A DNA stretch of 64,000 bases from Serilophus lunatus (GCA_013399895.1 VXBA01001781.1:1-64000), one strand, 5' to 3'. Counted from the first letter of the stretch, positions 50,926 to 64,000 are shown. Numbers and translations are program-made. Notes: generated by a model not told the origin, from the letters alone.

Positions 50926-51236
50926 ACAGTATCACAGTATCAGCAAGGTTGGAAGAGACCTTAGAGACCATCAAGTCCAACTTATCATCTAACAGCAATC
51001 CATCATTTAAACCATAGCACCAAGTGCCTCATCCAGCCTACTCTTGAACACCTCCATGGTCGGTGAATCCACCGTCTCCCTGAGCAGCCCATTCCAATGG
51101 TGGATCACCCTTTCAGTGAAGAATTTCTTCCTAATATCAAGTCTAACCCTCCCCTGATGGAGCTTGAGACTGTGTCCTCTTGTTCTGTCGCCAGTTGCCT
51201 GAGAGAAGAGACCGACCCTCGCCTGACTACTTCATT
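50926..51236 (-). mobile_element. CR1 LINE fragment, 3' end
   Basis: Well-preserved antisense CR1: ttcacagtatcacagtatca, then caaggttggaagagacctta, then gagaccatcaagtccaac, a ctccatggtcggtgaatcca block, and aatttcttcctaatatcaag. It stops abruptly at a 5' truncation. Same subfamily style as the copy at 15940-16449. Confidence 0.92.
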
Positions 51237-51474
51237 CGTTTTGATTCAGAGTGATATGCTATGTAAATTTAAATACCAAACACAACTACTATGACCATCT
51301 AATCTTCCCCATATATTGTAGAAAATACCCAACATTTTATAAAATATTCTTTCCGGATATTATTATAATATTTTCTGTACAGTTAAATGTTATTGTAACA
51401 AAGTAAAGTTTATATAATTTTAGAGCAGAACAGCAAAAGTATTCTTATTTTTACAAGGAATTCCTTTACATGAC

Positions 51475-51506
51475 TTTTTTTTTTTTTTTTTTTCCCCCCC
51501 TTTTTT
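51475..51506. repeat. Poly(T)-poly(C)-poly(T) run
   Basis: About nineteen T, seven C and six T. Length is likely unreliable in any assembly. Confidence 0.85.
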
Positions 51507-51642
51507 ACTGGAACACAGCTAGAATCAAGAAATGTACACTAACCATAAAAGGCCAGGAAAAAACTAAGTTTAGTCATTACATTTTCCTGCATAGAAGATC
51601 TTACTAATAACAATTGTATTATTCTGATCTGGGAACTTCTAA

Positions 51643-51680
51643 TAAAACAAATAAAAAAACAAACAAACAAACAACAAAAC
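51643..51680. repeat. (AAAC)n-like simple sequence
   Basis: A-rich run with AAAC units. Confidence 0.75.
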
Positions 51681-53074
51681 AATGCTTTTTTCTCTAAGTC
51701 AGCTTTGTCAAAATGTTTACTTTAAAAGAATCACAGGTTTCTCATTTTATTGTAGTGTTCTTACACAGTTCTGACCACAAACTTACTTGACTAAGTTGAT
51801 TTCTTCACTTGAGTAGATGTTTCTAAGATATTTTTCCTTATGTATTATCCAAGTTAAAAAAAAGAGTGCAAAGATTAAATAAAGCATCATCATCCAATTA
51901 TCACTGTCATTCTCCTAAAGGAGTCTGATGACTGACAGGAATATATACACGTATTATACATGCAACTCACTCATTTAATTTGTAAGCAAATTCTTTCCAC
52001 GTTAGAATTATGTTTTAAAGTTCATAAAAACTATGTAGAGTAAAACATCAGGACCTAAATTTCTCACCTTGTATCTCATCTGTGAGCTATGGGATTGCAT
52101 CAGGAGCTAAATTTCTCAGCTTGTGTCTCTTCTATCTGAGCTATGGAATTGCGCACAATTAGGAAAAAGATTTGGAATAACTCCATTAACTCAGTATAGG
52201 TATTCTAAAATCTGTTTTTGTTATCAGCAGCTTTTATTTATCATATTGGACTACAGCCCAGATACTCAAATCTTCCTGAGTATGCAATGTCCGTTGATTT
52301 CACAGCAAGGAGCTGCATTCAATAACACTGAAATCCCTCTTGAAAAATATGGGCTTAATTCCTGCTGGAGCCAGGTCCCTGTAGAACAAGAAGAACCCCA
52401 AAGCTTCACAAGCTTTGCATCAGGATTTTGTTGTTTAAGGACAATGTATTTTTTTAATCAAAACTCCTTCAGGAAGTGTTTTCCAGGCACTCTCTCCTGG
52501 GTACCAATTTGCTTATACTCCTGATTATTCTGCTGCTACAGAGTTGAAATTCAAATCAGCCAGTCTGAAAAGGTACTATTTTGGCACAAGCTCATAGAGA
52601 TTCCACTCCCTTTTTCTATTCTCCATATGGAGTATGGTAAAATTGAGTGTCTCTTTGGTCTGGGGAGCTGAAGAAACCACTGCAAGAACTTTCACTGTTC
52701 ATGCAGATAAAAGGATTTTTTTTTAACAGATTGGAAAATTGTTTTATGAAAAGTGACCCTCTGACATTGTCTTATGAAGAGGGAAACATGTTTTTTTACC
52801 AGAGTACATGCAGACTGACTTTCTGATACTATAAACAACAGACTGCAACTCTTTATCCACTAGAGTCACTTGAACTCTCTTCCTCAAATGACTAACCAAA
52901 AATATTGGAAAGTGTCTTTAAACTAGTAATTCCCTCCCAACTTGCAATAAATCATCCTATTTCTCAGTCACAGCTGTGCATGGATCACCAGAGCTTGTAC
53001 CACCGATGGTAGTCAAAGTTTCCAGTGATGACACATCAAGGAAGTTATCTCAGTGAGTCATGGTTGATACTATC

Positions 53075-53812
53075 TATGGAATCATACAATATCCTGAAGT
53101 GAGAGGGACCCACTAGCAACATTGGGCCCAACTCCTGACCCAGCACAAGACAACTCAAAGAATCACATCACATATCTGAGAGCATTTTCCAAGCATTTCT
53201 TGAAGTCTGGCATGATCAATGACCAATTCCATGGGGAACCTGTACCAGTGCCCAACCACCCTCTGAGTGAAGAACTTTTTCCTAATATTCAACATAAACC
53301 TCCCGTGACACAACTTTAGGCCATTATCTTGGGTCTGTCAGAAACAAGAGATCAGTTTCTGGCCCTCCATTTCCCCTCACAAGGAAGTTGTAACTGCAGT
53401 GTAACTCCTCTTCTCTAGGCTGAACAGACCAGGTGACTTCATCCACTCCTCATACAGCTTCCCCTCGTGACCCTTCACTATCCACATGGCCTTTCTTTGG
53501 ACAGCTTCTATAGCTTAATATCTTTCTTTTAATCTGATGCCCAAAACTGCCACAATATTCCAGCTGTGTCAGCTCCAGTAGCAGAACAAGACAATCCTCC
53601 ACCTAGTCCAGCTGGTGATGCTGGGCCTGATGCCCTCCAGGACACAGTTAGCCCTCCTGGCTGCCAGGGCACTGCTGCCTCATGTTCATCTTGCCATTGA
53701 CAAGGTCACTCAGGTCCCTTTCTTTGGGGCTGCTTTCCAGTGTCTCCTTTCCCAATCTGTACAAACATCCTAGGCTGCCTCATCCCAAGTGCAGAATCTG
53801 GTACTGGAAAAT
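53075..53812 (-). mobile_element. CR1 LINE, longest copy in the window (~740 bp)
   Basis: Antisense CR1 with the full 3' order: tail complement and gaagtgagagggaccca, then tgagtgaagaactttttcct, ctcttctctaggctgaacag, ctttctttggacagcttcta, gcccaaaactgccacaatat, ccctcctggctgccagggca and tcactcaggtccctttcttt. On the minus strand it covers the C-terminal part of the CR1 protein, but frames are broken by indels and stops. A dead copy. Confidence 0.92.
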
Positions 53813-55283
53813 TTAAATAGAGATTGAAATGACTATAGGTGCTATAAGTTTAGCATAGACTAATTATGTAATTTTTAGGTGGTCAAATTTACTGGTCATA
53901 AAATGATGTCATAAGTCTTTTTATTATAACTCCATTAAAAGAAAGGTAGTTCAGAAGTTTATTCCCTAGATGGATTGAAATAATTTGTATATTTTATAGT
54001 CTTTTCCTAGTGGTTATTTTTTCTTTTAAATTTGAATTCTTAAAATCTATTTATCAACACTCCAGACAATCAAGATGCTCCTAGATTTAAGTCCTGAATC
54101 CCTTCATAGAAATCATTTTAGAATCTTTCATATCCTTCACTTGATATCTTAGCATCAGGCATCTGTATTGCTATTGAGGCATCATATCTTCACCAAAACT
54201 GTAATATTACATAATTGTTTTGCATTTTATTAGTAATGGAGTTGTCAATTAAAAACATATTGTCCATTCGAGAAAATATTTGCATATTTACAGAGTTATG
54301 AAAAGAAGAACTGATGAAACATGGGCGATGGGATAAACAAGAGAGCTTCCTGGTGCTGCGAGGATCTGCATCCACCAAAATCATGGCCTACCTAGCTCAC
54401 TTATCAGCATGTTCCATCCCAGTTTGAGAAAGCAAAAGGCAAATTTAGAACCACAACATCCTTCTCTCTTGAAAAGTTAAAGATCCTCCTGCTTCTTCTG
54501 CATGCAGAGTCACCTGCCTCACCAGAGGTGTAGAAGCAGGTTAGAGTGTTCGCATCCAGTCTTAGCTCAGCAATGTGTGAGTAGTTATATCTGCTGTATT
54601 CTAAAGCAGAAAGTCTGCATTTTCCCAAAAGTAACATTTCTCAATAATAAAGATGGATGAGGAGATCATATGTCAGGTGAGTTTATCACTCTTGTATTAC
54701 AGGATAAATAGCAAAAACTGGATTTCTCTGACAGGAGGGTTCTGATATGAAAATATCTTTCTCTTTAAGAAACTTGCATTAAAATCTATGCATTAAAACT
54801 AGTTAATAAGAAGGCAGCATTTGAGATACATTCAGACATCATTCTCCCTTTTGGACTCTTTATTTTGGTGTTTATTAACTTAACTGTTATATTAAAAGCT
54901 CCATATGGTTCTTAAGCATAAATCAGAGTTCTCCTTAAACACCACCCAGGATTACCCCAGAAAATTTCCCTGTTGTGGAGACAAGCAGCAGTTTATCCAA
55001 AGCTGAAGATCACTCTCACGTACATCATGGCACCTGAGAGATTTGGAACTAAGTAGCATAGAAACTAAGGCAAAAAAGCTATCAATAATAACTGGTGATG
55101 AATCAAAATCACTTTGAAGTCAGAAGAGTTTTGTGGTAAATGAAGCCAGACTTTGACCAAGTTCCTTAGAAAAAAAACAAACTATAAAAAAAGATGATGT
55201 TTTAATATTTGAAATTGTTCTGACATTGCTTGGCTAATCATAAGGAACAGTTTCATTCTAATGTTATTGAAACTAAATAATAA
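53813..55283. other. Unique AT-rich DNA, no gene seen
   Basis: Only short frames without motifs are present. Confidence 0.55.
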
Positions 55284-55712
55284 AATCATAGAACCAAAAA
55301 AATCACTTAGTTTGGAAAAGACCTTTAATATCATCTAGTCCAATTGTTATCCCAGCACTAGCAAGTCTGGCAATAAACCGTGTCCTCAGGTGACACATCT
55401 ATACTTCTTTTAACTACCTCCAGGGATGGAACTACCTCCGCTGCCCTTAAAAGCCTGTTCCAATGCTCACAACTCCCACTAATATCCAATCTAAACATCC
55501 CCTGCCACACCTTGAGGCCATTTTCTCTTGTCCTATTGCTTATTAGTTGGAAGAAGAGACCACTCCCCACTTAGGTACACTCTTCTTTCAAGTAGTTGCA
55601 CAGAGCACTAAGGCCTCCCCTGAGCCTCCCTTTCTCCAGGCTAAAAGTCTCAATTTTCCTCAGCCTATCCTAAGGAGTTTTCAGTGATCATCAGTGTGGC
55701 CTACATGTTTTT
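55284..55712 (-). mobile_element. CR1 LINE fragment, 3' end
   Basis: Antisense CR1: aatcatagaaccaaaaaaat, then tttggaaaagacctttaata, then acctccagggatggaactac, then ccttgaggccattttctctt and gagcctccctttctccaggc. About 430 bases, with the ORF2 C-terminus in broken frames. Confidence 0.92.
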
Positions 55713-58219
55713 TCACATGGAATTATTACTGACTAGGTGTCCTTGGATAAAATAAGACCTGGAGTACCTTTCTGGCTCTGTTCTTGACTTCCTAGACAAA
55801 TCTTTTGATCATCTGTGCCTTAACTTTCTAATCCTTGAAATGTGTTAATCAATGCTGATTATTTTGAGATAAGTTTATTAGAACTATTGACAATTTACTT
55901 GATACTGTTCAATTGATAAAGAAATTTCCTCAAAAAATCACAATAGTTGTATTTAAACATATTATATACATTATTTATTCTGTAGCATGATCAGGCAGTT
56001 ATTATTTATTAATGAGGATGAAACTACTCAACTGAATCATGTGCTAAATTTTCCTTGATGGACACTGTTTGGTGACCCTTCTAGTTCTCTGGCAAACATA
56101 AACAGTATTTTCCTGGCTTGTGTGCGCCTTCTGTAAAACAAGGAATGCAGCAGCCCAGAGTAGTTGGTGACATGAATAGAACACCGAATATTTTGCTTGT
56201 GCATGTATTACGTATACAAATTCAACACTCTGAAACCATGTTTCAGAATATGGCCGATAAGAAATACCAAATAAATAAAAATTCTCTGCATTTGATGCAA
56301 AGTCTGTTGTTAAATCCAAAATCTCTAGCTCAGGCAAATTCCCAAAGGGAAATTTTTAAGCTACAAGATAATCACGTGTTCTGAGGAAACCATTACTGCT
56401 TTAACCACAACATCATATGTTAGTGCCATTGGTTAACTTGTTACTGTTCTATTATCATTATTTAATGACCAAACAACATGGTTAAATGTTTTGTCATCAT
56501 AGCATTTTTATTGATATTCTGTAATGAAAGAAGAGCTACACAGGATTTTGATGATTAGTTATTTAAATAGAGAACCATGTACCTGGATAACTCTTAATAA
56601 TCTCTTAGTAATCTCCTTCTCAATGACTTTGTTCTTGATGATGAAAAGAAATTATACACTTTGTCCTTTATAGAAAAGAGGAGGAACGTGGATCATGACA
56701 TTGCTTCAAGGAAACAAACATACTCTTAGTTCAGCAGCATATTTGTTAGAGTCACTTAAATTTCTTTTTGACTAAAATTTCTATCATAGAAAATATAGAT
56801 AACAGTTACCAGACAACCAGTTTCATTAAAACTATAATCACCAGTGGATATAAAACATCAAAGTCCTCTGTGTCAGCTTGTTCTCTGCTTTAGTATTGCA
56901 TAGCTGAAAGACAGTAATACCAGTTTAAATAAGACAGAACCAGTCTTTGAACACAAGTTTTCCCTGTTTCAAAGGTGAATCCTCTGACTGATCCAAGATC
57001 CACACAGCTCCTAAGCAAACAAAGCCTGTGTTTGGTTAGAACTTGGTCTGAGATTACGTTGGGGATTTTGAATATTGGATAAACTTCAGGTTTGTAACAA
57101 AAGGAAAGGTCAATATCTTTCACACACCACATAACATCAATCTATGGATTAGCAGAGATAGTTTCTTAAATGGGAGAACTAGGAATAATGCAAAATGCAT
57201 AATCAGTTCTCAAATATCTTTAAAACCAAGTTCTCCAACAATTTTCAACTGGATACTGATTCTGCTTACAAATTAGTCCCACATATATTCATGCATGGTC
57301 CTGTACCTGTTTTTGTAATTGATACCTAGAAATACCTCAGTATGCACAGGTATGTTTCAGTCCCTGTGAACCCAGAAACCGTGATCCTCTCTTTATTTGT
57401 TTCCAGCCTGTCCTATTTATTTTATATGCCTATTTTTGTCATATTTGAGTAGGGAAAAATATCTATGTTTAAAGCTTTCTAAGTCTGGAAAAATGCCACT
57501 AGTGATTAAGCCTCTATGGCTTAAGCTTATCTAGTGTTCCAATGTGTAAATCTCCCATCTTCATTGTATTGGGCTTTATCCATGTAAATCTCTTCATCAT
57601 CCCCCTCTTACAGATAAGGAGTTGATGCATCTAAAGCCAATATTAGTATAAGTATAAACAAATGCAGTGTGCTTAGGTTTGTTACATCTCCCTAAGTACC
57701 CCTTTCAGGGCCATTTTCTAAATCATTCCTGCAAAGCACTGTGGAGGCCCTGCTTATGAAATGTTACCTCATTCCACTATTTTGGGGAACTTTGCTTGAT
57801 CTGTGCAACTGAAGGACTATTATTAATGGAGTGTAAGTCATATTTTTGAGAGGGATGAGCCGGTTTCCTGAGATATACACGTTTGTTTAGACGACTATCA
57901 AGGAGAGTCCAGCAGAACACTTGTGGAATCAAAATGCTCTTACTTTCCATATCTCTTGATTTTTCTGGACAATTCAGGTCCAACAGAAAAAAAATTGTGT
58001 TGACAGTTACTTCTCTCCTTCATCTCCCAGCTGGTTGCACCTTGTGTCCCATCTGGGTCCCTCAGTCACAGACTTTGCATAGGTAAGCATATGGTTAAAG
58101 CATCACCTTGAACAGTCAACCATTTATTGTGTGCTGAATGTCCATTAATATTGCCACTAATTCTACTTTATGGACTTATATAGCCCCATAGATTATTTTA
58201 TTGCTATTCCCCTCCCCCC

Positions 58220-58220
58220 N
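58220..58220. other. Single undetermined base (N)
   Basis: An N directly after a run of C. Confidence 0.99.
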
Positions 58221-58885
58221 TAAATATTTTGGAGAAGAAATCATCCCTTTTTCAGTCTGAAGAATGTGTCCCCTACATCCATGTCAGGGGCAAAAAAGAA
58301 ATTGTTGTATTTTATAGGCATACTAAAATTACTCCTGTTCTGCTCAGTTAACTGATAGTCTGGTGGAACCAGAATCATTATGTTGTGCTGGCCATGTTGT
58401 CTGCTAGTGTGCTATTTAGCAAATGATGCCAGCGTTAATTGTAGCAACCTGATAAGGTGCCTACACTCAGGACAAACATTAGATCATCGCAGCACTGTAA
58501 AAATGTTTATTTCTGGTAAATGAGGAGTAAGTGTTCCCTGTCTAGAATGAATCACTCTTCCTAGATGATATATCTATGGAATATTGCCTACATTTTGCTA
58601 TTTGAACACACAGGTTATGTCTACATGAATACATTAAATAGATTCAAACCATACACTGGCACTGAAATCTGTCAGTACAGAACATCCTATTTTCATGCTG
58701 TTAAACTTTTAGTCTTCAAAATACAGCACTTACACACAGGCTGCCTACTGGGAGTTGTACATGATCTGTATTATCACTCAGAACTGTGTCCTGAGAATGC
58801 AATTTGGTTTGGGTCAAACTGCATCCAGCATTGCAGTTTGCACATAAAGGAAGGTAACTGGATACTTTTTCAGTGACTAGATGTA

Positions 58886-58941
58886 CAGGTATAGGTATAG
58901 GTAAAGGTATGGGTGTTAGTATAGGTAGGTATAGGTGTAGG
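58886..58941. repeat. (TATAGG)n hexamer minisatellite
   Basis: Imperfect tandem units of the type aggtat/aggtata, with variants aaaggta, gggtgtta and aggtgtag. About nine units. Confidence 0.8.
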
Positions 58942-61184
58942 AGAATTTTGTGCATGAGAGCACAATTACCACCTCTAGGCAGTAGATTTCTTCCTATATT
59001 TTAAAGGTCATAAAGCAGGCAGATATAACTTATAGACAAACACTGTCTTCCCTATGTCACTGAAAATTAAAGAAACCTTGGGGAAAGCCAGCATTATAAA
59101 GCCATGAGAAGAAAGAATTAATTTATTAATTTACTTAAAATTGTCAGAATCACTATAGTAGGTAAATTAATCATATCAACAATATGTTTTTGCTCTTGTC
59201 ATGTGGTTTGATAAGGAAATACAATTGTTTATACTATTAAAATGCATCCTGTGTTGTTGTTGAACTGTGCCAGCTAGCAGTCTCCCCAAAACTGTTTGGC
59301 ATGGTTTCAAATGTATGATGGGCCTGAAATCATTCCCTGAATACAATTTGCATGTAGCCATGCAGTTTTGGACACTAAGATAATTTATAGCATTAGTCAG
59401 AGACATTGCCTGCCAACTGGCCTTAGAACCAGAGAACAGCCCTGGCAGATCTACCAAAGGAGTAGATGAGGAAAGATACACATTCACTTATATTTGTGTG
59501 ACCCAATACCAGCTTCATCCTGTGTTGCAATTAGTGGGGTGGGAAAGAGGGGAAGAGCTTCCATTTTTCTCATTGCTATGTTTGCTGGTGGAACCCGGTT
59601 TGAATTTGATTTGGCACTGCTGGTGCGTCACCTGCAGTTTCTGCCGTATCTTCTGGCCTTGTCTTCTACTATATTTCCTGCTCTTTGTTCTGAGCAAATT
59701 GTTTAGAATTGCCTTGGTCCTCATTCTCCTTTATTTCCTTTGAGATATGAGTCAATATAAGGGCAGCAAATAAGGCTAAAAGCTGGGGCATGGAGAGAAA
59801 ACATTCTGTGAAATTAACTACAAATAAGGTAAATCCCAAGAAGCCCCACATATTTATATTAGTGGAGCAATAATAACTACTCACTGCTTATGTGCCCAAG
59901 AAGCACACTTCTCCTTATCCCATATCTAGTGGGCATTTTCTATGTCTCTCTCATGTCTTGAAATGCCACTTTGCTTTCTAAGTGTAAACCATTTTTTATG
60001 GCTCTTCTGAAGTTACTGAGTAGTACTTCAACTCAACCAAAAGAGAAGGAACCTTGTCAGCACTAATCAATCACTCCAATAGAAATTGTTTTGAGATTAT
60101 GACACTGCCTTTGTTAATATCATTCAGGAAAAGATGTCTGGAATTACTGTCACAGTATTAATTTTTGATAAATTACCTCAGGATCTTGGTCAACCTACTC
60201 TCACAGCTGGATCTTATTGAGAAGGCAATTACTACCTCAAGTCTGGTTTTAACAATGTCAGGTCCACCCACCGATACAATGAGGGAGGTCTGTCTGACAG
60301 TAAAAAGAATAAAGTTGAGAGATGAAGTACTGTCAATACTAGCAACAACACTGATGCAATAAGCAAGATATATTCTTAACATGTTATAATTCTGACTGAC
60401 ACACCTAGAATAGTCTAGTTGACATAATTCTTTCATCAATTTTGTGGCATTGCTTTATATTCAGCATAGCCTGATGACTATGAATATGAATGTTACAGAG
60501 ATGAATGATATCTTCCTTACAATAAATATTCTATTTTTTTATCAGATCTTTTCTGCTAGTATTTTTATTCAAATTCTCAGTCCAATATGTAACTTCAAAA
60601 TATAAAATACATGTTATGCTAGTGCATGATCTTGATCAGATGAAATGTTCTACAACTTTCCCATTAACCCTTTAAGCAGAGGATATGATGAAATTATTTT
60701 ATTATGTTCAATTAGGAGACTATTGCAAATTTTATATAAATAATATTTTTCAGATTAACAGGTAACTGGGAAAAAATCAAATACTCCAAAATATAGAGTG
60801 CTTAAGTGCAAGGAGAACATAGACAACATGGGGTAGGGGGACATATTGTTTAGTTAAAAACTAGGAATAAATTCTCAAGCTTTTATTGAAAACATCTCAT
60901 CCTGATTCTTTATCTCTCAGATCAACTAGTTTAGGAAATTACATCACAGAATCTCTGAAACTCATGAATTTCCAGCTGAAAATTGCTCTGTTGTCTTCCC
61001 TCTTGAGCCTAATACACAGATATTCCAGGACTTTACAATTTAATAAATTAGGTCCTGATTTAAAAAAGTTTATAAAAATGGGAGGTCCTGTATTGCCTGG
61101 AATTAGGGAATTAAAATTATCTTTTTAATTTCCTTCAGCATGATTTAATACGAATGTTAAATTGAATGACAGAAGCTGAGCAAC

Positions 61185-61268
61185 CCTTCATTTAAACAGG
61201 GTTAGACATACCTTCAAGCTCTGCTGGACATCCATGTCTAATCATAGAATCATATGAATCTATGATTC
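61185..61268 (+). mobile_element. Possible very old CR1 tail
   Basis: The phrase aaacagggttagacatac followed by a tail-like ctatgattc and an inverted aatcatag resembles a decayed sense CR1 end. The evidence is thin; a chance palindrome is possible. Confidence 0.3.
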
Positions 61269-64000
61269 CTCTTGATCATCTGTCCTCAAGATGCATCAAA
61301 TAATCTTATGAAGTGAAAGAAAGGAGCACAGGTATTGTTGGTACAAGCAGCAACTACTGCAAGGCAAGAAAAGGAGACAGAAGGGAAAAAGTTGCTATCC
61401 TGATACACATTGCTGAATATTTCACAGACATGGTGGTGTTACTGAATCTTGAAATGGAATTCTGTAAGATAAATAAAGTTGTAGTACACAGGTTTTTATA
61501 AAGGAGTTTTGTGGTTGAGTTTGAGATTTTTTTTATATACTACAAGTTTGAGGGTTTTTAAATAAAATTTTGTACTAAAATATGTCATAGTTAATATCAT
61601 TAATATGATGGACACTGTGCTGTTCCAAATACTATCAGCTAAACCACCATTAATTTAAACATTCTTCAACGAGTGCAGCACTGATGGTGTGCAGTTATCT
61701 TACAACGACAGAACAGTAGCATTACTGAATCGAAGGCAACCAAATGAGTGGGTACCAGGGGACAGGTTTTTGGAATCCATTCTAACCTTCTAATGGCTTA
61801 AGAGTAGCTTTATTTTTCTCTCATTTATACTAAAATAATTAGGAAGCAGTTCCCTGGATCCTTCTCGGTTGCACGGATTCATGGCTCATTTAAGCAGTCA
61901 AGCCGCCCTTTTTGTATATTTTCATGCATATAAAGACTTAGAGACACAAATACAAATACAAATGTCATGAATATAAAAATAAAAATGTATGTACAGACAC
62001 ACTTAATCGTACATATATCAAATGCATCTTGGAGTTCAGTACCAAGAAGTTGTGTCTAGAGGAGTTTGCACATGTAAAAAGACTGTGTGCCGTGCAGACT
62101 CTGCAATAAAAATGCAATTAAAATTTTATGAATATTTTCATCATAGGTATACTGAAGTGATAAAGCACAGAATTTGATCTGAGTCATAAACCCGGGAAAA
62201 TAGCCTTCCTACTGCTGAGGAAAACTCCCATTTGAAGTCAGAAACACCAAGGTGCCCATTAAGGATAGAATGTATGTCATTACACAGAAGTAAATTGCTC
62301 TCCATTCTTCAGCATCCATCTGTAATGGAGGAGTCTAGTATACCCTCTCTGTCAACCACCTTGTTAAGAAAGGAACTGTCTGTTTTTGTGAAACAAACAC
62401 CTCCCTTCACCATCTTTGTTCCTCATCATGAAAGAGTCATTAGTACTTGAATTCAGACAAGTAGAATAATCTCATCGATTTTTCCTTATTAGAGCTTTTT
62501 GGAACTACCAAATAATCAAAAAATATCTCTAAAATAAATTTAAAATATAGTAAGTGTAAATAAAACTTACACTCTGAGAATTGAGAGCGCTTTAGGTCTC
62601 TTCATTGTTCTTTCCTTCTATTTTTCAGGGAATATGTTTTTTCCCACTTTTTATCAGTTGTGAGCAACAAACTAAGGACAAAGAAGACATTGCTTAAAAG
62701 GTACATGTTGTTTATCATAGTTATTGACAACGAAGAAAGGTTAAAACTTATATCCCATTGAATGTCTAGGTGAAATGGCTCATGTGCACTGGATACAGAT
62801 AATTCCTTCTTGCTGGATTCATTCTCCAGCTGCAGCCACCTCTGCCTTTCCACTCACATGTTTATTCCAGCTGAGTGAGATCCAGTCTGCTGTGAAGGGC
62901 AGAGTCAGCTGTTATCAAGTTGGTTTCCATGCTCTGAAGACAGGACTGAGTACCACCCCCCAACTCCTGGAGACATTTCTAGGGACCAAGAAAGTGGTCC
63001 TGAGTAGCCAATCTCTGTTGGATTTACATCAGTGCCCTAATCCGCATGAATCATATTGACAGTACCCAAAACACAGCTCTCTTGTGCATCATGAATAATA
63101 CCATATGAGTAGCTCCCTTCAAAAAGTTTAAGATTTCTGCCACTGTCATCCCATTCCTGCCAATGCAGATTTGCATGCTGTCACAAGAATTCAGAACGTG
63201 TCAGCCATCAAGGTGTAGGTAAGAAGGCAATCCAGTTTGCTTTTTATTGCCATGAATTAGGCATGTTTGCATGGCTTATTACTGTGTCTAATTTTAGAAT
63301 AGATAACATCTTGCAGAAGAATGGAAGTTTCTCCTAATGAGCCAAATGGATGGCTAGTCACTGCTGGAAAATACCTGAAAACAACATAAAGGAGTTCATA
63401 AGGAACCTGTTGATGCACTTCTCTGTCCCCTTGAGTAGAGTTCAGAGAAAAGTGTCCAGATGGTAAAAAGGATAAAAAAGGCTGTTCAACCTGTTTGAAA
63501 GGCATGGAAAACACTACTTCCAAAAAGAAGACATTAGCTCACTTGATCAAGATGACCTTGAGAGAGTTTATTTTTTGTTTCCTTTTACAGGTGATACTCA
63601 AGAAGTGGGAAGCATCATGTAAGGAAGAAACTTGAACAAATGGCTTTCGTTTTCAGCTCATGTGCTGATATCAGCCCCAGACAAGGAAACAAGCGGATTC
63701 TGATGAAGAAAGCAAAAGTGTTGATTCTAATTAGAACAGACAAAGGCATTTTTCATCCTGCATCCCTTGTTTAAAGCTTGACTCTTGGCAGGCATGTGAT
63801 TGCTCAGTGCACTAATGGCACTGTTGACCAGGGCATCCATCACATGGGGAACATGCAGCAAGTTCAGAACCAGACTTCATGCCTCGAACTGAAATACCTG
63901 CCAGAAGCAGATAGGCCATTATCTTCAGATGATGACAGAATAATTGCCTCCCAGTGGAGGGTTAAAATATGCTGGCAGAACTTTCAGTGATTCTGCAGGT
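61269..64000. other. Unique AT-rich DNA, no confident gene
   Basis: An acceptor-like ttgtttccttttacag ends at 63591, but the sequence after it shows no convincing coding frame or donor. The last 230 bases carry a 70-codon frame without a motif. Nothing else recognised. Confidence 0.5.

Larger units (their letters stand above)
51237..53074. other. Unique AT-rich DNA, no confident gene
   Basis: It contains poly(T)/poly(C) and AAAC simple repeats. A plus-strand open frame of 133 codons at 52123-52524 is the longest outside repeats and LTRs. I see no motif, no convincing splice sites and no family resemblance, so it is not called. Confidence 0.45.
55713..61184. other. 5.5 kb of unique AT-rich DNA
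   Basis: It holds a hexamer repeat (58886-58941) and a single undetermined base at 58220. 59255-59460 has the texture of conserved noncoding DNA. No gene recognised. Confidence 0.5.

Noticed and set aside
52123..52524. A 133-codon plus-strand frame
   Set aside because: Longest frame outside repeats, but its composition is unremarkable, no motif is recognisable, and I could not place splice sites or a poly(A) arrangement around it.
61240..61267. An inverted repeat (aatcatag ... ctatgatt) as a regulatory palindrome
   Set aside because: Both arms look like CR1 tail units, so a decayed CR1 end is the simpler explanation; even that is weak.
63576..63640. An acceptor-like pyrimidine tract with CAG as an exon start
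   Set aside because: The following sequence has no clear open frame or donor site, and isolated acceptor look-alikes are frequent.
1..64000. CRISPR arrays, rRNA, tRNA or phage-like gene clusters
   Set aside because: I found no regularly spaced repeats, no RNA-gene landmarks and no dense one-strand gene arrangement; the repeat content is avian.

Overview
This window is nuclear DNA from a bird. The evidence is the dispersed repeats: at least thirteen truncated copies of the avian LINE CR1, most ending in the CR1 3' tail (tandem ATTCTATG-like units, or their complement), together with LTRs of the kinds common in bird genomes. The background is AT-rich with long A/T tracts. There are no ribosomal or transfer RNA genes, no CRISPR array and no bacterial-type operons. 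Overall it reads as a gene desert or a very long intron.

Only one stretch has the look of a real coding exon. On the minus strand at 13037-13387 there is a 116-codon frame that starts just after a possible splice acceptor and ends in TAA, with an AATAAA about 110 bases beyond the stop. I do not recognise the protein. Longer open frames elsewhere mostly lie inside CR1 or GC-rich LTRs and are by-products of those repeats.

The main content is a layered set of endogenous-retrovirus LTRs with no internal genes seen between them, so they look like solo LTRs. Five have target-site duplications (TSDs) that I could read directly: 2486-3474 (ttctt), 17802-18208 (gtat), 28598-29734 (tggga), 34631-35186 (aggat/agggt, one mismatch) and 47578-49079 (gtctg). 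A second copy of the 17802 family lies inverted at 27984-28390. The 28598 family recurs as an internally deleted copy at 35191-35422 and, more distantly and inverted, at 39413-40172. A further alpha/beta-retrovirus-like LTR is probable near 37367-37700.

Layout: 1-12920 is mostly unique DNA with two CR1 remnants and one GC-rich LTR. 12921-13387 holds the candidate terminal exon. 13972-16449 has two CR1 copies. 17.8-29.7 kb has the inverted LTR pair, a 1.1 kb LTR, two CR1 fragments and long unique stretches. 33.8-40.8 kb is a cluster of nested LTRs and CR1. 46.2-55.7 kb carries five CR1 copies and a 1.5 kb GC-rich LTR that contains a short assembly gap. 55.7-64 kb is mostly unique. No gene-to-gene functional relationship can be inferred.
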